The notes below the pieces were generated by a model, which was not told where the DNA came from, did no database searches, and was given only the letters and a program-made list of their open reading frames with translations. A stretch of 64,000 nucleotides of DNA from Pseudoalteromonas sp. DL-6. GTDB lineage: Bacteria; Pseudomonadota; Gammaproteobacteria; Enterobacterales; Alteromonadaceae. The stretch spans positions 2,232,001 through 2,296,000 of the forward strand of contig NZ_CP019770.1 in NCBI RefSeq assembly GCF_004328665.1, given 5' to 3'. Made by a program: the position numbers and the translations under genes. This document shows, piece by piece, positions 45,337-54,933 of this stretch (positions are counted from its first letter, which is position 1; every line of letters begins with the position of its first letter).

Positions 45337-46249
45337 ATTATTTAGCTTAACATGTGTCGTACTTTTTATAAGTTGGAGCGGACTTTGTAAACAGATTGAG
45401 CCACAATTATTAACTGATTTAACTATGTTAACCAGCCCAGAATTGGCTGGTAGAAAAACGAATAGTCATGCTGCCTTGCTCACTAGGGAGTATTTAAAAA
45501 CACGCTTCAAAGAGCATCAACTCATAGTAAGTGAACAACCTTTTACTTATTCCTCAGGGCTGTTTTCTAGCGCACAAGGCGTTAATATTATTGCTACTAA
45601 TACAGTAAAAGATTTACCTGTTATTGTTATTACTGCGCATTATGATCATTTAGGCCTAAAAGCGGGGAAATTACACCCTGGCGCTAACGATAACGCCTCG
45701 GGTGTTGCCGCATTGCTGTATTTATCGCATGCGCTAACGGCCTCTTCCTCTTACCGCTTTATGTTTGTTGCAACAGACGCTGAAGAAAATGGCTTACACG
45801 GCAGTGAGCACTTTGCTAAAACAATGCGCCAGCTCCCTATTGTTTTAAATATTAACCTAGATATGTTGGCAATTAAAAAATCGCATAAGCGATTATACGC
45901 GCTAACAAGTCGCGCCTTAAAAAGCCAACTTAACTTAGTATTTACTCAGATTAAGGGTAACAAAGTGAAATTAAAACCTATTTATTCATCACGAAAAATG
46001 AGCCGGCTCACCAACACGAAACAAATAGATTGGCACAGAGCCAGTGACCATTATTCATTCGCTAAACAAAAAATTCCGTATGTGTACTTTTCGATGGGCG
46101 CCGATAACTATCATCACACAGTAAAAGATACGCTCGAAAATATTAACACTGCTCTTTATCAAGAAGCGGTATTGCTAATTGAGGCATTTATTAATCAGCT
46201 TTCAACAACCCCTGAGGTATTCAGTCCCTCTTTAAAAGCAGCAACGTAG
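45329..46249 (+). CDS. Exported M28-family metallopeptidase, probable ATT start
   Basis: Zinc aminopeptidase-type enzyme. Metal ligands are visible in TAHYDHLG, GANDNASG, TDAEENGLHGSEHF and SDHYSFAKQKIPYVYF. The first ATG (45425) would remove the N terminus. Reading upstream in the same frame gives IIKLFSLTCVVLFISWSGLC, an evident signal peptide, with no ATG, GTG or TTG before the stop at 45302. AAGG at 45319-45322 lies 6 nt before ATT at 45329, so I propose an ATT start (ATT 45332 and ATC 45326 are alternatives). The start overlaps the TPR gene by 8 bp. Confidence 0.75.
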   Translation: MIKLFSLTCVVLFISWSGLCKQIEPQLLTDLTMLTSPELAGRKTNSHAALLTREYLKTRFKEHQLIVSEQPFTYSSGLFSSAQGVNIIATNTVKDLPVIVITAHYDHLGLKAGKLHPGANDNASGVAALLYLSHALTASSSYRFMFVATDAEENGLHGSEHFAKTMRQLPIVLNINLDMLAIKKSHKRLYALTSRALKSQLNLVFTQIKGNKVKLKPIYSSRKMSRLTNTKQIDWHRASDHYSFAKQKIPYVYFSMGADNYHHTVKDTLENINTALYQEAVLLIEAFINQLSTTPEVFSPSLKAAT

Positions 46250-46536
46250 GCTTGTTTTTTTGCCCGAGGAAGTTTTTTAATCGCGTATTCTAATTTACTT
46301 GCCTCGCTTTTAGTCCCAACTTGTTGCTGATGAATGAGCACCAGCGGCCCTTTACCTTTGAGGTTTTTTGCCCCTTTACCTGCTTGGTGAGTGGCGATAC
46401 GTCGTGTTACATCAACCGTAATGCCGGTATACCAATGACCAAACCGTGTTTGCACAATATAAAGTGACCAAATAGCCGGTTTATTTTTACTATTGCTCAA
46501 CTCATTGTTTAAACTTTTTTGATTATTAATGGTCAA
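46195..46536 (-). CDS. GIY-YIG nuclease-superfamily protein
   Basis: Single-domain GIY-YIG protein of the YhbQ/UPF0213 type. LYIVQTRFGHWYTGITVDVTRRI (the GIY and YIG positions replaced by LYI and YTG), HQAGKGAKNLKGKGPL and a KLEYAIKKLP helix are typical. I prefer a TTG at 46536 with AAGGCGAGG just upstream; a longer TTG start at 46575 adds 13 residues not typical of the family. Its 3' end overlaps the M28 gene tail to tail by 55 bp. Biological role unknown. Confidence 0.82.
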   Translation of the reverse strand: MTINNQKSLNNELSNSKNKPAIWSLYIVQTRFGHWYTGITVDVTRRIATHQAGKGAKNLKGKGPLVLIHQQQVGTKSEASKLEYAIKKLPRAKKQAYVAAFKEGLNTSGVVES

Positions 46537-46642
46537 AACCTCGCCTTTACGCGCTAAACAAAAACAATTACTCAAAAGGGTTTTACCTTGAGTGACTAAT
46601 CGGTATCATGCAGATTATAAAAAATAAGGATCACAACTAACA

Positions 46643-47002
46643 ATGCAGTCGTTAAAAACTTTTTCTCTTTGGCTTATCGTCGCTTTAACGCTTAGTTCAG
46701 CCGCAGGTTGTTCTAGCTGGGTATACAGAATCAACATCCCTCAAGGTAACTTTTTAGAACAATCAGACGTTGATAAGCTTCGCGTTAATATGACTCGCGA
46801 ACAAGTAATTTACGTATTAGGCAGACCCATTGCCGAAGACGCCTTCGATAAAAATACTTGGCGTTATGTATACAGCTTCAATAAAGGACGTGCTAATGAA
46901 CAGTTTAAATCATTAGTACTAAACTTTGAAAATGAAAAGCTAGTTACAGTATCGGGCGACTATGAGCAGCCAGAAAACTTTACAACGCCTTTAGAGCAAT
47001 AA
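46643..47002 (+). CDS. bamE: Outer-membrane assembly lipoprotein BamE
   Basis: Lipoprotein subunit of the BAM complex that inserts beta-barrel proteins. 119 residues, lipobox SAAGC (Cys23), then RINIPQGNFLEQSDVDKLRVNMTREQVIYVLGRPIAEDAF and the W-R-YVYSFNKGR segment that identify BamE (SmpA). The neighbours rnfH, ratA and smpB are the same as in E. coli, in conserved orientation. Confidence 0.96.
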   Translation: MQSLKTFSLWLIVALTLSSAAGCSSWVYRINIPQGNFLEQSDVDKLRVNMTREQVIYVLGRPIAEDAFDKNTWRYVYSFNKGRANEQFKSLVLNFENEKLVTVSGDYEQPENFTTPLEQ

Positions 47003-47023
47003 GAAAGCTCTTAAGGTTTAATT

Positions 47024-47052
47024 AAAAAAGGTGAGCATAGCTCACCTTTTTT
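47024..47052. terminator. Bidirectional terminator between bamE and rnfH
   Basis: A6-GGTGAG, CATAG loop, CTCACC-T6 between convergent genes. Confidence 0.93.
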
Positions 47053-47056
47053 GTAT

Positions 47057-47380
47057 CTAACGTTCTAACGGCCGGCCACCAGTGACTTTATTAGCGCGGC
47101 CCTCTTCTTTGGCTTTTTCGGCGCGTTTTCTGCGAGCATCTTTAGGGTCGGCAATTAATGGGCGGTAAATTTCAATTCTGTCGCCATCTTTAAGCTCATG
47201 ATTTAGCTTCACCGTTCTGTTCCATACGCCTAAAGTTAAATCGGTTGCATCAATCTCAGGGCATTTTTTAATAATCCCTGATTGTATTACCGCTTGCTCA
47301 GCCGTTGTGCCTTGCAGCACTTCTATATTTAATGTGGTTGCCTTAGTGGGTAACGCGAACACAACTTCAATATTGATCAT
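47057..47380 (-). CDS. rnfH: RnfH-family ubiquitin-like protein
   Basis: 107-residue beta-grasp protein of the RnfH (RatB) family: INIEVVFALPTKATTLNIEVLQGTTAEQAVIQSG, then GVWNRTVKLNHELKDGDRIEIYRPLIADPK, the family's conserved block. The Arg/Lys-rich C-terminal tail is typical. It overlaps ratA by 4 bp. Its function is unclear; despite the name it is not linked to rnf genes here. Confidence 0.93.
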   Translation of the reverse strand: MINIEVVFALPTKATTLNIEVLQGTTAEQAVIQSGIIKKCPEIDATDLTLGVWNRTVKLNHELKDGDRIEIYRPLIADPKDARRKRAEKAKEEGRANKVTGGRPLER

Positions 47381-47817
47381 GCACGTTCTCCATACACGGT
47401 TTTTGCACGTTGAGTAAACGCACTCACCATGTTTTTTGCCACATCATTAAAAATTTTACCGAACGCTAGCTCTATTAGCTTACTTGAAAATTCAAACTCT
47501 AGCTGTAAATTAACCTTACACGCATGTGTATCTAATTGCTGAAAGTGCCAGCGACCCTGTAGGGTTTTAAAAGGACCATCAACCAAGCGAAGCATCACTG
47601 TTTGCTCATCAATTAGGGTATTTTCAGTGGTAAACCATTTTTTTATGCCGGCTTTAGATATTTCTAAACTAGCGGTCATGTTATTATCATGCTGCTTAAT
47701 AATTTTTGAGTCTGAACAATTAGGTAAAAACTGTGAATAGGCTTCTACATCATTGACTAGATCAAACATCTCTTTAGTGCTGTACATAACCAGCGCGCTT
47801 TTTTCTATTTGTGGCAT
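47377..47817 (-). CDS. ratA: RatA/Coq10-type START-domain protein
   Basis: From MPQIEKSALVMYS (47817, GGAG 5 nt upstream) it is 146 residues, like E. coli RatA. The START-like lipid-binding domain shows MFDLVNDVEAYSQFLPNC, SKAGIKKWFTTEN, and FKTLQGRWHF with LEFEFSSKLIELAFGKIF. In E. coli it was described as a 70S-association blocker, and eukaryotic relatives bind ubiquinone, so both roles are possible. It is divergent from smpB. Confidence 0.94.
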   Translation of the reverse strand: MPQIEKSALVMYSTKEMFDLVNDVEAYSQFLPNCSDSKIIKQHDNNMTASLEISKAGIKKWFTTENTLIDEQTVMLRLVDGPFKTLQGRWHFQQLDTHACKVNLQLEFEFSSKLIELAFGKIFNDVAKNMVSAFTQRAKTVYGERA

Positions 47818-47965
47818 ACTCACTCCCAACTGTGTGCAGGAATTTTAGCAAGCTTTGTGCGTTTCCCCAAACTTTCATCGCGCTTAAATTAATCCTTCGC
47901 TTTTGCATGTATAATTTAAAAAAATCGATGTAAAACATCTTGTATAACGTATATTATAGGGCATT

Positions 47966-48445
47966 ATGGCTAAGAAAAATTCATCAAAATCGACAAGTAA
48001 TACCATCGCGCTAAATAAAAAAGCGCGACACGAGTATTTTTTACACGACAAGTTTGAAGCAGGTGTTGAACTCCAAGGCTGGGAAGTAAAAAGTATCCGA
48101 GCAGGTAAAGTAAATATCTCTGAAACTTATATTCATCTTAAAAACGGTGAAGCATTTTTATTAGGCAGTACCATTCAGCCTTTAAATAGCGCATCGACCC
48201 ATGTTATTTGTGACCCGCTACGTTACCGTAAATTACTACTAAGCAGGCGTGAGCTTGACCGCTTAGTTGGTGCAACTGAACGTGATGGTTATTCATTAGT
48301 TGCCACCGCTATGTATTGGAAAAAATGCTGGGTGAAGCTTGAATTCCATTTAGCTAAAGGTAAGAAAATGCATGACAAACGTGAAGACGGCAAAAATAAA
48401 GATTGGTCCCGTGAAAAAGAACGTTTAATGAAACATAAAGTTTAA
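47966..48445 (+). CDS. smpB: SsrA-binding protein SmpB
   Basis: RNA-binding partner of tmRNA in trans-translation. 159 residues with [29 protein letters not shown] (about 18-46), the OB-fold body, and a positively charged C-terminal tail [25 protein letters not shown] that enters the decoding centre. Its RNA partner ssrA is at 290-646 in this window rather than next door. Confidence 0.97.
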   Translation: MAKKNSSKSTSNTIALNKKARHEYFLHDKFEAGVELQGWEVKSIRAGKVNISETYIHLKNGEAFLLGSTIQPLNSASTHVICDPLRYRKLLLSRRELDRLVGATERDGYSLVATAMYWKKCWVKLEFHLAKGKKMHDKREDGKNKDWSREKERLMKHKV

Positions 48446-48447
48446 AT

Positions 48448-48482
48448 AAAAACGTCTAACATCATGTTAGGCGTTTTTTTTA
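48448..48482 (+). terminator. Terminator of smpB
   Basis: AACGTCTAACA, TCA loop and TGTTAGGCGTT with one wobble pair, followed by T7 or more. Confidence 0.88.
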
Positions 48483-48736
48483 ATTAAATTTTTAGCAAAA
48501 TACAAATTATTACAAATTAAAGTCGCTCGGTGATTTATTTTTAAATAATGAGAAGACCCCCCTCCCGCACCAGATAGCGAGTATCCCATCGTTTTCCTTT
48601 ATTAAGAAAATAAGTACATATTCGTGCCGATAACAAAATCATCTTTGCGGCTAATTGATAACACCTAAGTTACATGGTATTAATAATTCGGCTTGTAAAA
48701 ACAAGTAAATTATAACATATCAACAAGGACTTAAGG

Positions 48737-51331
48737 ATGAAGCAATCAATTGCATTTACACCGAGCTTAATCATCGGTGCTACTATCGCATTGTCAGCAG
48801 GTTTTAGTACAACAACTTATGCTGCACAGCAAACTGCAGAAAAAGTAGAACGTATTCAAGTAACAGGCTCTCGTATCAAACGTTCCGATATAGAAGGCCC
48901 ATCACCAGTACAATCCATTAATAAAGAAGACATCGAAAACATGGGTTATGACAACCTACAGCAGCTGCTTGAAAGAATGCCTGTTGCAGGTAATGGTACC
49001 TTTTCAACCCGTGGTAATAACCAAGACTCGACCGCTAATGGTTCAGCTGCAGTCAGCCTTCGTGGTTTAGGGGCTGATGCTACCTTGGTACTTATTAATG
49101 GTCGTCGTGTTGCTATAAGCGCATTTGCAGAAGGGATCACCAACTCATTTGTTGATATAAACAGTATTCCTGTTTCAGCAATCGAACGTATTGATATTTT
49201 AAAAGATGGCGCATCAGCAATCTATGGCTCTGATGCTGTAGCAGGTGTTGTAAACGTTATCTTGAAAAAAGACATCGACGGTATTGAAGTTAATTTAGGT
49301 TACGGCGGCACAGATGGTCCTAACTATGAAGAAACCACGGCTAGCATTGTTTGGGGTACAACAAGTGCAAAAAGTAGTGCATCCGTTATTATTGATTACT
49401 TTAAAAACACTTCTTTATCATCAGATGAAATGGGCCGCTTAGGTACCGCTAATCAGTCTCCATATGGCGGTGAAGATTTCCGTTCTTCACGTGGTTTCCC
49501 TGGCTACTTCTATGTTGATGGCGTTAAAACAATCGACCCTGCATGTCCTGCAGAAAACGCAACATCAAGCGGTAGTTGTTTATTTGACTATGGTCCATTC
49601 GGCTATATTGCCCCTGCATCAGAACGTGTGGGCGCAATCTCACAATTTGAATACCGTTTTGACAATGGCATCACCGGCTTTTTAGAAATGGCTGTACAGC
49701 ATAACAGCTCAGTTGCAGCGGGTGCACCAACGCCACTTGATGAAGATGCGGGTTTAACCGTACCAGGGAATCATCCAAATAACCCGTTCGGTCAAGATAT
49801 TGAAATTGGTCGTTACAGAACAGTGGATGCAGGTGCGCGTCAATGGGATATCGAATCAGATACATTACGTTTTGTTGCTGGTTTAAAAGGTGAAATTAAC
49901 GACTGGAGTTGGGAAACAGCGGTACAAAAAGGTCGTAGCAAGTCATTACAAACAGGCGATCGCTCACAAGGTTGGGTTCGCACCGACTTCTTACAACAAG
50001 AAATTGACGCTGGCAACTACAACCCATTTGGCGGCACTTACAACGATCCGGCTGTAATTGACAGGATTACTACAAGCTTGGTTCGCCAAGGTGAGTCTCA
50101 TATGACGTCGTTCGATGCTAACATCTCAGGTGAAGCATTTAGCTTTGGTGACGATGTTGTCATGATGGCGGCCGGTATTGAGTACCGTGAAGAAGACGTA
50201 ACTGATACGCCTGATGATCAATTTCAACGTGGATTAATCTTTGGTACCGAGTCTGTTTCAGCTGCCGCAGAACGCGACCAGTACGCTGCCTATGTAGAGT
50301 TTTCAATTCCACTTGCTGAAAACTTAGAGTTACAACTTGCTGGCCGTTACGATGATTACAGTGACTTTGGCACTACGACAAACCCTAAAGTCGCTTTACG
50401 CTGGGCACCTACAGATGAAATCACAGTTCGTGGTTCTTGGGCGCAAGGCTTTAGAGCACCTTCACTGGCACAAGTAGGTTTAGGGCCATCTCAGGAGAGT
50501 CAGTTTTTTATTGATAACTACCGCTGTGATGCAACAGGTAAAGATTGTGATGCGCTAGATTACAACATTGAATTTGCCGGTAACCCAGATTTAGAAGCTG
50601 AAGAGTCTGAATCTTGGAATGTCGGGTTTATTTGGGCACCCACAACTGACTTTGGTTTAAGTGTTGATGTGTGGAGTATCACTCAAGATAATAAAATTGA
50701 TGAGCAAGAGTTTGGTCCAATTTACAACTCAGAGTGTAATAACCAAAATAGTACGGTATGTGTACGCTTACCACCATCAGGTACTGACAGCCTAGGAACT
50801 ATTCAAAAGATTTTCAGTACTTTTGAAAATGTATCATCACAAGAAGTTTCTGGCGTTGATATTTCAGCAAACTACAATCATTCACTGGATGATTTAGGCT
50901 TACTAAAATTCAATTTAGAATGGGCTTACCAAGATAAATTTGAAAAAGATGGTCGCGATTACACTGGTGAATATGGTTACCCAGAGCACCGCTGGATTTT
51001 CTCAACTAACTGGGAAATTGGTCAGTTCAACACAAACATGAACATTAGTTATGTAGGTGAGTTTGAAGATACGCCAGATATCGACTTCGATGGTAACTTA
51101 GACTTCGATAGTAATACATCGCGTACTGTTGATTCACAAGTACTGGTAGATTTACAAACATCATACCGTATTACTGAGTCAGCAAAAGTATCACTAGGTG
51201 TGAACAACTTATTTGATGAAGAGCCACCGTTTGCAATTGGTGACGGTGATTCAGATCTGTATGGTTACGCATCGGGTGTACACAACCCTCGTGGTCGTTA
51301 CATTTACACTAAAGTTAGCTTTTCGTTTTAA
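48737..51331 (+). CDS. TonB-dependent outer-membrane receptor
   Basis: 864 residues. A signal peptide ends near TTTYAA. A VERIQVTGSRIKRSDIEGPSPV segment follows, typical of the large receptor subfamily abundant in Alteromonadales and Xanthomonadales, often tied to peptide or glycan uptake. The plug domain (about 60-165) has VLINGRRVA and IDILKDGASAIYGSDAVAGVVNVILKKD. The barrel ends GRYIYTKVSFSF with terminal Phe. The AAGGACTTAAGG region precedes the ATG. Substrate not deducible from the neighbours. Confidence 0.93.
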   Translation: MKQSIAFTPSLIIGATIALSAGFSTTTYAAQQTAEKVERIQVTGSRIKRSDIEGPSPVQSINKEDIENMGYDNLQQLLERMPVAGNGTFSTRGNNQDSTANGSAAVSLRGLGADATLVLINGRRVAISAFAEGITNSFVDINSIPVSAIERIDILKDGASAIYGSDAVAGVVNVILKKDIDGIEVNLGYGGTDGPNYEETTASIVWGTTSAKSSASVIIDYFKNTSLSSDEMGRLGTANQSPYGGEDFRSSRGFPGYFYVDGVKTIDPACPAENATSSGSCLFDYGPFGYIAPASERVGAISQFEYRFDNGITGFLEMAVQHNSSVAAGAPTPLDEDAGLTVPGNHPNNPFGQDIEIGRYRTVDAGARQWDIESDTLRFVAGLKGEINDWSWETAVQKGRSKSLQTGDRSQGWVRTDFLQQEIDAGNYNPFGGTYNDPAVIDRITTSLVRQGESHMTSFDANISGEAFSFGDDVVMMAAGIEYREEDVTDTPDDQFQRGLIFGTESVSAAAERDQYAAYVEFSIPLAENLELQLAGRYDDYSDFGTTTNPKVALRWAPTDEITVRGSWAQGFRAPSLAQVGLGPSQESQFFIDNYRCDATGKDCDALDYNIEFAGNPDLEAEESESWNVGFIWAPTTDFGLSVDVWSITQDNKIDEQEFGPIYNSECNNQNSTVCVRLPPSGTDSLGTIQKIFSTFENVSSQEVSGVDISANYNHSLDDLGLLKFNLEWAYQDKFEKDGRDYTGEYGYPEHRWIFSTNWEIGQFNTNMNISYVGEFEDTPDIDFDGNLDFDSNTSRTVDSQVLVDLQTSYRITESAKVSLGVNNLFDEEPPFAIGDGDSDLYGYASGVHNPRGRYIYTKVSFSF

Positions 51332-51342
51332 TTTAAAATAAT

Positions 51343-51372
51343 AAAAAAACCGCCATTTTGGCGGTTTTTTTT
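51343..51372. terminator. Bidirectional terminator
   Basis: A7-CCGCC, ATTTT loop, GGCGG-T8 between the receptor and the convergent peroxiredoxin gene. Confidence 0.93.
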
Positions 51373-51391
51373 CTCAAACTAAAGGGCTAAA

Positions 51392-51997
51392 TTATAGCTC
51401 GCCTTCGTTTTCAGATAAGAATTTAGCGACGCCTTCAGGGCTTGCATCCATTCCTTTTTTACCTTCAGTCCAACCAGCAGGACATACTTCACCGTGCTCG
51501 CTGTGGAATGCTAGTGCATCAACCATACGGATCATTTCGTCGATGTTACGACCAAGTGGTAAATCGTTCACTACTTGGTGACGTACGTTACCTTCTTCGT
51601 CGATTAGGAAAGAACCACGAAATGCAACGCCCGCTTCTGGGTGCTCAACGTCGTATGCTTTACAGATTTCGTGTTTAACGTCTGCAACTAGTGCGTATTG
51701 AACTTTACCAATACCGCCGTCTGCTACAGCCGTGTTACGCCATGCGTTGTGTGAGAATTGTGAATCGATAGAAACACCAATTACTTCTACACCACGTTTT
51801 TGAAATTCTGCATAACGCTTATCAAAAGCAATAAGCTCAGAAGGACATACAAAAGTGAAATCTAGAGGGTAGAAAAAGATTACTGCTTTTTTACCTTTGA
51901 TTTTTTCGTGAAGGTTATAGCTATCTACAATCTCACCGTTACCTAGAACAGCTGCAGCGGTAAAGTCTGGTGCCTGGCGGCCTACTAATACACCCAT
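51392..51997 (-). CDS. Typical 2-Cys peroxiredoxin (AhpC/TSA family)
   Basis: Thiol peroxidase reducing hydrogen peroxide and organic peroxides. From MGVLVGRQAPDFTA (51997, GGAG 7 nt upstream) it is 201 residues. The peroxidatic Cys51 lies in YPLDFTFVCPSE and the resolving Cys in HGEVCPAGW (about 172). A longer reading to 52090 is rejected because it adds an unrelated N terminus. No ahpF is adjacent, so its reductant is probably thioredoxin. Confidence 0.95.
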   Translation of the reverse strand: MGVLVGRQAPDFTAAAVLGNGEIVDSYNLHEKIKGKKAVIFFYPLDFTFVCPSELIAFDKRYAEFQKRGVEVIGVSIDSQFSHNAWRNTAVADGGIGKVQYALVADVKHEICKAYDVEHPEAGVAFRGSFLIDEEGNVRHQVVNDLPLGRNIDEMIRMVDALAFHSEHGEVCPAGWTEGKKGMDASPEGVAKFLSENEGEL

Positions 51998-52201
51998 TTT
52001 ATTCTCCAAATATTTTGAGTTTATTGTCAATTGCATACGCAATACTGATAGTAATATGGGCGCTAATTTATAAATTACAATAGCAACCATATATAATTGA
52101 TGATTATTCTATGGCTATCAAAAATAAATTAACAATCGTATTTATAGATAGCACCGTTCTAAAATAACGAACGCTTAACTAATGAACGGATTTTTATTCA
52201 T

Positions 52202-52230
52202 AAAAAAACCTGCTTAAAGCAGGTTTTTTT
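52202..52230. terminator. Terminator of fadR
   Basis: A7-CCTGC, TTAAA loop, GCAGG-T7, just beyond the fadR stop codon and symmetric enough to work both ways. Confidence 0.9.
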
Positions 52231-52231
52231 A

Positions 52232-52945
52232 CTAATCCATAATATCGCTAGGCATATCACCACGAATATGTTGCCATATTTCACCGGTTTGATGACCATA
52301 CTTGCGCATCATGAATATTGCACCATCGTGCTCTTTATTTTCAGCAAGTTTGGTTAAATCTTTATAGAATTGACGTGCAAGCTCACGGGTGCGAGGATCT
52401 GAAAAGTAATGACAACCTATTTTAGAATAAAAGCCTTTGAAACCATTAAGGATCAGCACATAAATGCGGTTGTTACCAGCGACAGCTAACTCATGGTGTA
52501 CTTTATAGTCATAATCAGCAAACGCTTGCGCGCTGTCTTCTAGCTCATCACTTTGCGATAAAATTTCAATAACACGTTCTGGTGCAAGCTTTATAGCTGC
52601 ACGGGTGTAAATTGCGCTAATGTTGGTGCGTGCTGAAAGTAACTGATCGGTTAACTCTGGCATTTTGTCTTCGTCTAAACGTGCCAGTGTTTCAAGAATG
52701 TTTAATCCTGACGTTTCCCAAAAATTATTAACGCGAGTGGGTTTACCATGTTGGATTGTTAACCAACCGTCTCTGGCTAATCGTTGTAACACTTCACGCA
52801 ATGTGGTTCTAGTAACACCAATTAACTCTGAGAGTTCACGCTCAGCTGGCAGAATTGAACCTGGAGGAAAATCACCATTCCAGATTGACTCTACTATGTA
52901 CTCCTCAGCAAATCCTGCTGGGCTTTTCGCTTTAAAAATTCTCAT
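52232..52945 (-). CDS. fadR: Fatty acid metabolism regulator FadR
   Basis: GntR-family regulator that represses beta-oxidation and activates unsaturated fatty-acid synthesis until long-chain acyl-CoA binds. 237 residues. The winged helix near residues 10-75 ([41 protein letters not shown]) is almost identical to E. coli FadR, and [19 protein letters not shown] follows. It is divergent from nhaB as in E. coli. The Vibrio-type insertion in the ligand domain is absent. Confidence 0.96.
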   Translation of the reverse strand: MRIFKAKSPAGFAEEYIVESIWNGDFPPGSILPAERELSELIGVTRTTLREVLQRLARDGWLTIQHGKPTRVNNFWETSGLNILETLARLDEDKMPELTDQLLSARTNISAIYTRAAIKLAPERVIEILSQSDELEDSAQAFADYDYKVHHELAVAGNNRIYVLILNGFKGFYSKIGCHYFSDPRTRELARQFYKDLTKLAENKEHDGAIFMMRKYGHQTGEIWQHIRGDMPSDIMD

Positions 52946-53246
52946 TCAATTCCTACTCGAATTAATTCACATTACATCGCTACATACGATTAACTGACTG
53001 ATTGTACCAGACAAGACGCAACTAACAAGTAAAGTAAGTTAAATTACCTAGGTATGTGATTAAAAAGGTAACTTTACTTGTATTATTTACCAGTTTTACC
53101 GATAGATTTTAAACACAATATGAATGCCAACCTATTATTCATACGAGACACTTTGACTATCATTCTATAGTTGTTTACACCCTCTATAAGCTGGACTAAC
53201 TTAATGGCATTAACCAGACTATTAAGCGCCTCTTTAGGGAAAAATC
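52946..53246. other. Divergent fadR/nhaB intergenic region
   Basis: 301 bp holding both promoters. It contains an 11-bp perfect inverted repeat at 53025-53081 and a 10-bp palindrome TACCTAGGTA at 53045-53054. No small gene was seen. Confidence 0.5.
53025..53081. repeat. Inverted repeat in the fadR/nhaB region
   Basis: ACAAGTAAAGT (53025-53035) and ACTTTACTTGT (53071-53081) are perfect inverted copies 35 bp apart, with the palindrome TACCTAGGTA between them. No T run follows, so an operator or looping site is more likely than a terminator. Confidence 0.6.
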
Positions 53247-54818
53247 ATGCAACAGAGCATCCCATCTGCAATGTTTATAAATTTTTTAGGTAAAGCTCCT
53301 CAATGGTATAAATATACCATTATTGCATTTTTGATAATTAACCCGCTGCTATTTCAATTAAGTCCCTATTTATCTGGTTGGGTATTAGTTATTGAGTTTA
53401 TTTTTACACTGGCTATGGCACTTAAGTGTTACCCATTGCAGCCGGGTGGGCTGCTTGCTATTGAGGCGCTATTAATTGGCATGACATCAACGGCGCAAGT
53501 TGAACATGAGATAGCGCAGAATTTGGATGTACTTTTATTGCTAATTTTTATGGTGGCCGGTATTTACTTCATGAAAGATCTGCTGCTGTATATTTTTACC
53601 AAACTAGTGGTCTCTGTGAGAAGTAAAACTGTTTTATCGCTTGCTTTTGCAATGGCTGCGGCGTTTCTATCTGCATTTTTAGATGCATTAACCGTAATGG
53701 CCGTGGTGATTGCAGTGGCTATGGGTTTTTACAGTATTTACCATAAGGTAGCCTCAGGAAAAGACTTCATTAGTGAACACGATATTAATGATGATAACCA
53801 AGTAAAAGAAGTTAACCGACAAGAGCTTGAAGAATTCCGTGCGTTTTTACGCAATTTACTCATGCATGCTTCCATTGGTACTGCACTAGGTGGCGTATGT
53901 ACTATGGTGGGTGAACCACAAAATTTAATCATTGCCGAACGAGCAAGTTGGCTCTTTGGTGAATTTTTTTTACGAATGCTACCAGTTACGTTTCCCGTAC
54001 TTATCGCGGGCTTATTCACTACCTTTATATTAGAAAAAACAAAAACCTTTGGCTACGGTGCTAAATTACCAGAAACAATCCATGCTATTTTAAAAAACCA
54101 TGCACAAACCCTTGATAAAAAACACAGCAAACGCGATAGAGTTAATTTAACCATTCAAGCATTAATTGCCATATGGTTAATTACTGGCTTAGCGTTACAT
54201 TTAGCCACTGTTGGATTAATTGGTTTGTCAGTTATTATTTTAGCCACATCATCGGCTGGTATAATAGAAGAGCACCAACTTGGTAAAGCTTTCGAAGAAG
54301 CCCTTCCCTTCACCGCATTGCTTTGTGTGTTTTTTAGTGTGGTTGCAGTAATCATTGATCAGCAACTATTTACTCCTGTCATTACTTGGGTGCTAACATT
54401 TGAAGGACAATTACAGTTGGTGATGTTTTTTGTTGCCAACGGATTGCTTTCTATGGTCAGTGACAACGTATTTGTGGGTACAGTGTATATAAATGAAGTA
54501 GCGGCAGCACTTAAAGCCGGCCAAATTACCCGTGACCAGTTTGATTTATTAGCGGTTGCTATAAACACTGGCACCAATTTGCCTAGTGTCGCCACACCAA
54601 ATGGTCAAGCGGCATTTTTATTCTTACTTACATCAACACTGGCACCGGTATTACGCCTATCTTATGGTCGAATGGTATATATGGCTTTACCCTATACATT
54701 TGTGCTTACCTGCGTTGGTCTTAGTGCCACTTACCTAGGCTTAAGCGATTTAACCAGTTTATTTTACAAGTTCGAATTAATACAGCACCATATTCCTGTT
54801 GCTAATACAGGGCATTAA
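53247..54818 (+). CDS. nhaB: Na+/H+ antiporter NhaB
   Basis: Inner-membrane electrogenic sodium:proton antiporter important for sodium circulation in a marine bacterium. 523 residues, about 12 membrane segments. The N terminus [25 protein letters not shown] is characteristic. [19 protein letters not shown] and [18 protein letters not shown] belong to the core, and [24 protein letters not shown] marks the C-terminal half. fadR-nhaB-dsbB order is conserved with E. coli. Confidence 0.97.
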   Translation: MQQSIPSAMFINFLGKAPQWYKYTIIAFLIINPLLFQLSPYLSGWVLVIEFIFTLAMALKCYPLQPGGLLAIEALLIGMTSTAQVEHEIAQNLDVLLLLIFMVAGIYFMKDLLLYIFTKLVVSVRSKTVLSLAFAMAAAFLSAFLDALTVMAVVIAVAMGFYSIYHKVASGKDFISEHDINDDNQVKEVNRQELEEFRAFLRNLLMHASIGTALGGVCTMVGEPQNLIIAERASWLFGEFFLRMLPVTFPVLIAGLFTTFILEKTKTFGYGAKLPETIHAILKNHAQTLDKKHSKRDRVNLTIQALIAIWLITGLALHLATVGLIGLSVIILATSSAGIIEEHQLGKAFEEALPFTALLCVFFSVVAVIIDQQLFTPVITWVLTFEGQLQLVMFFVANGLLSMVSDNVFVGTVYINEVAAALKAGQITRDQFDLLAVAINTGTNLPSVATPNGQAAFLFLLTSTLAPVLRLSYGRMVYMALPYTFVLTCVGLSATYLGLSDLTSLFYKFELIQHHIPVANTGH

Positions 54819-54834
54819 AATCTTCCCCTTCTTA

Positions 54835-54860
54835 GAGGAGCTAAAGACTTTAAGCTCCTC
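54835..54860 (+). terminator. Hairpin terminator of nhaB
   Basis: GAGGAGCT and AGCTCCTC pair around AAAGACTTTA (itself able to pair), followed by ACTTTTTCCTTTT. Confidence 0.8.
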
Positions 54861-54933
54861 ACTTTTTCCTTTTACTTGCCCCGTTGTTTATCCTACGTCA
54901 TAATCTAAGCCCTTATTTAAATACGGATTTGTT

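Noticed and set aside
51998..52231. OxyR-type operator upstream of the peroxiredoxin gene
   Set aside because: ATAG/CTAT-like quarters are present but not at the required spacing.
52996..53012. Weak FadR-like site upstream of fadR
   Set aside because: GACTGATTGTACCAGAC matches only about two thirds of the FadR consensus, too weak to call in AT-rich DNA.
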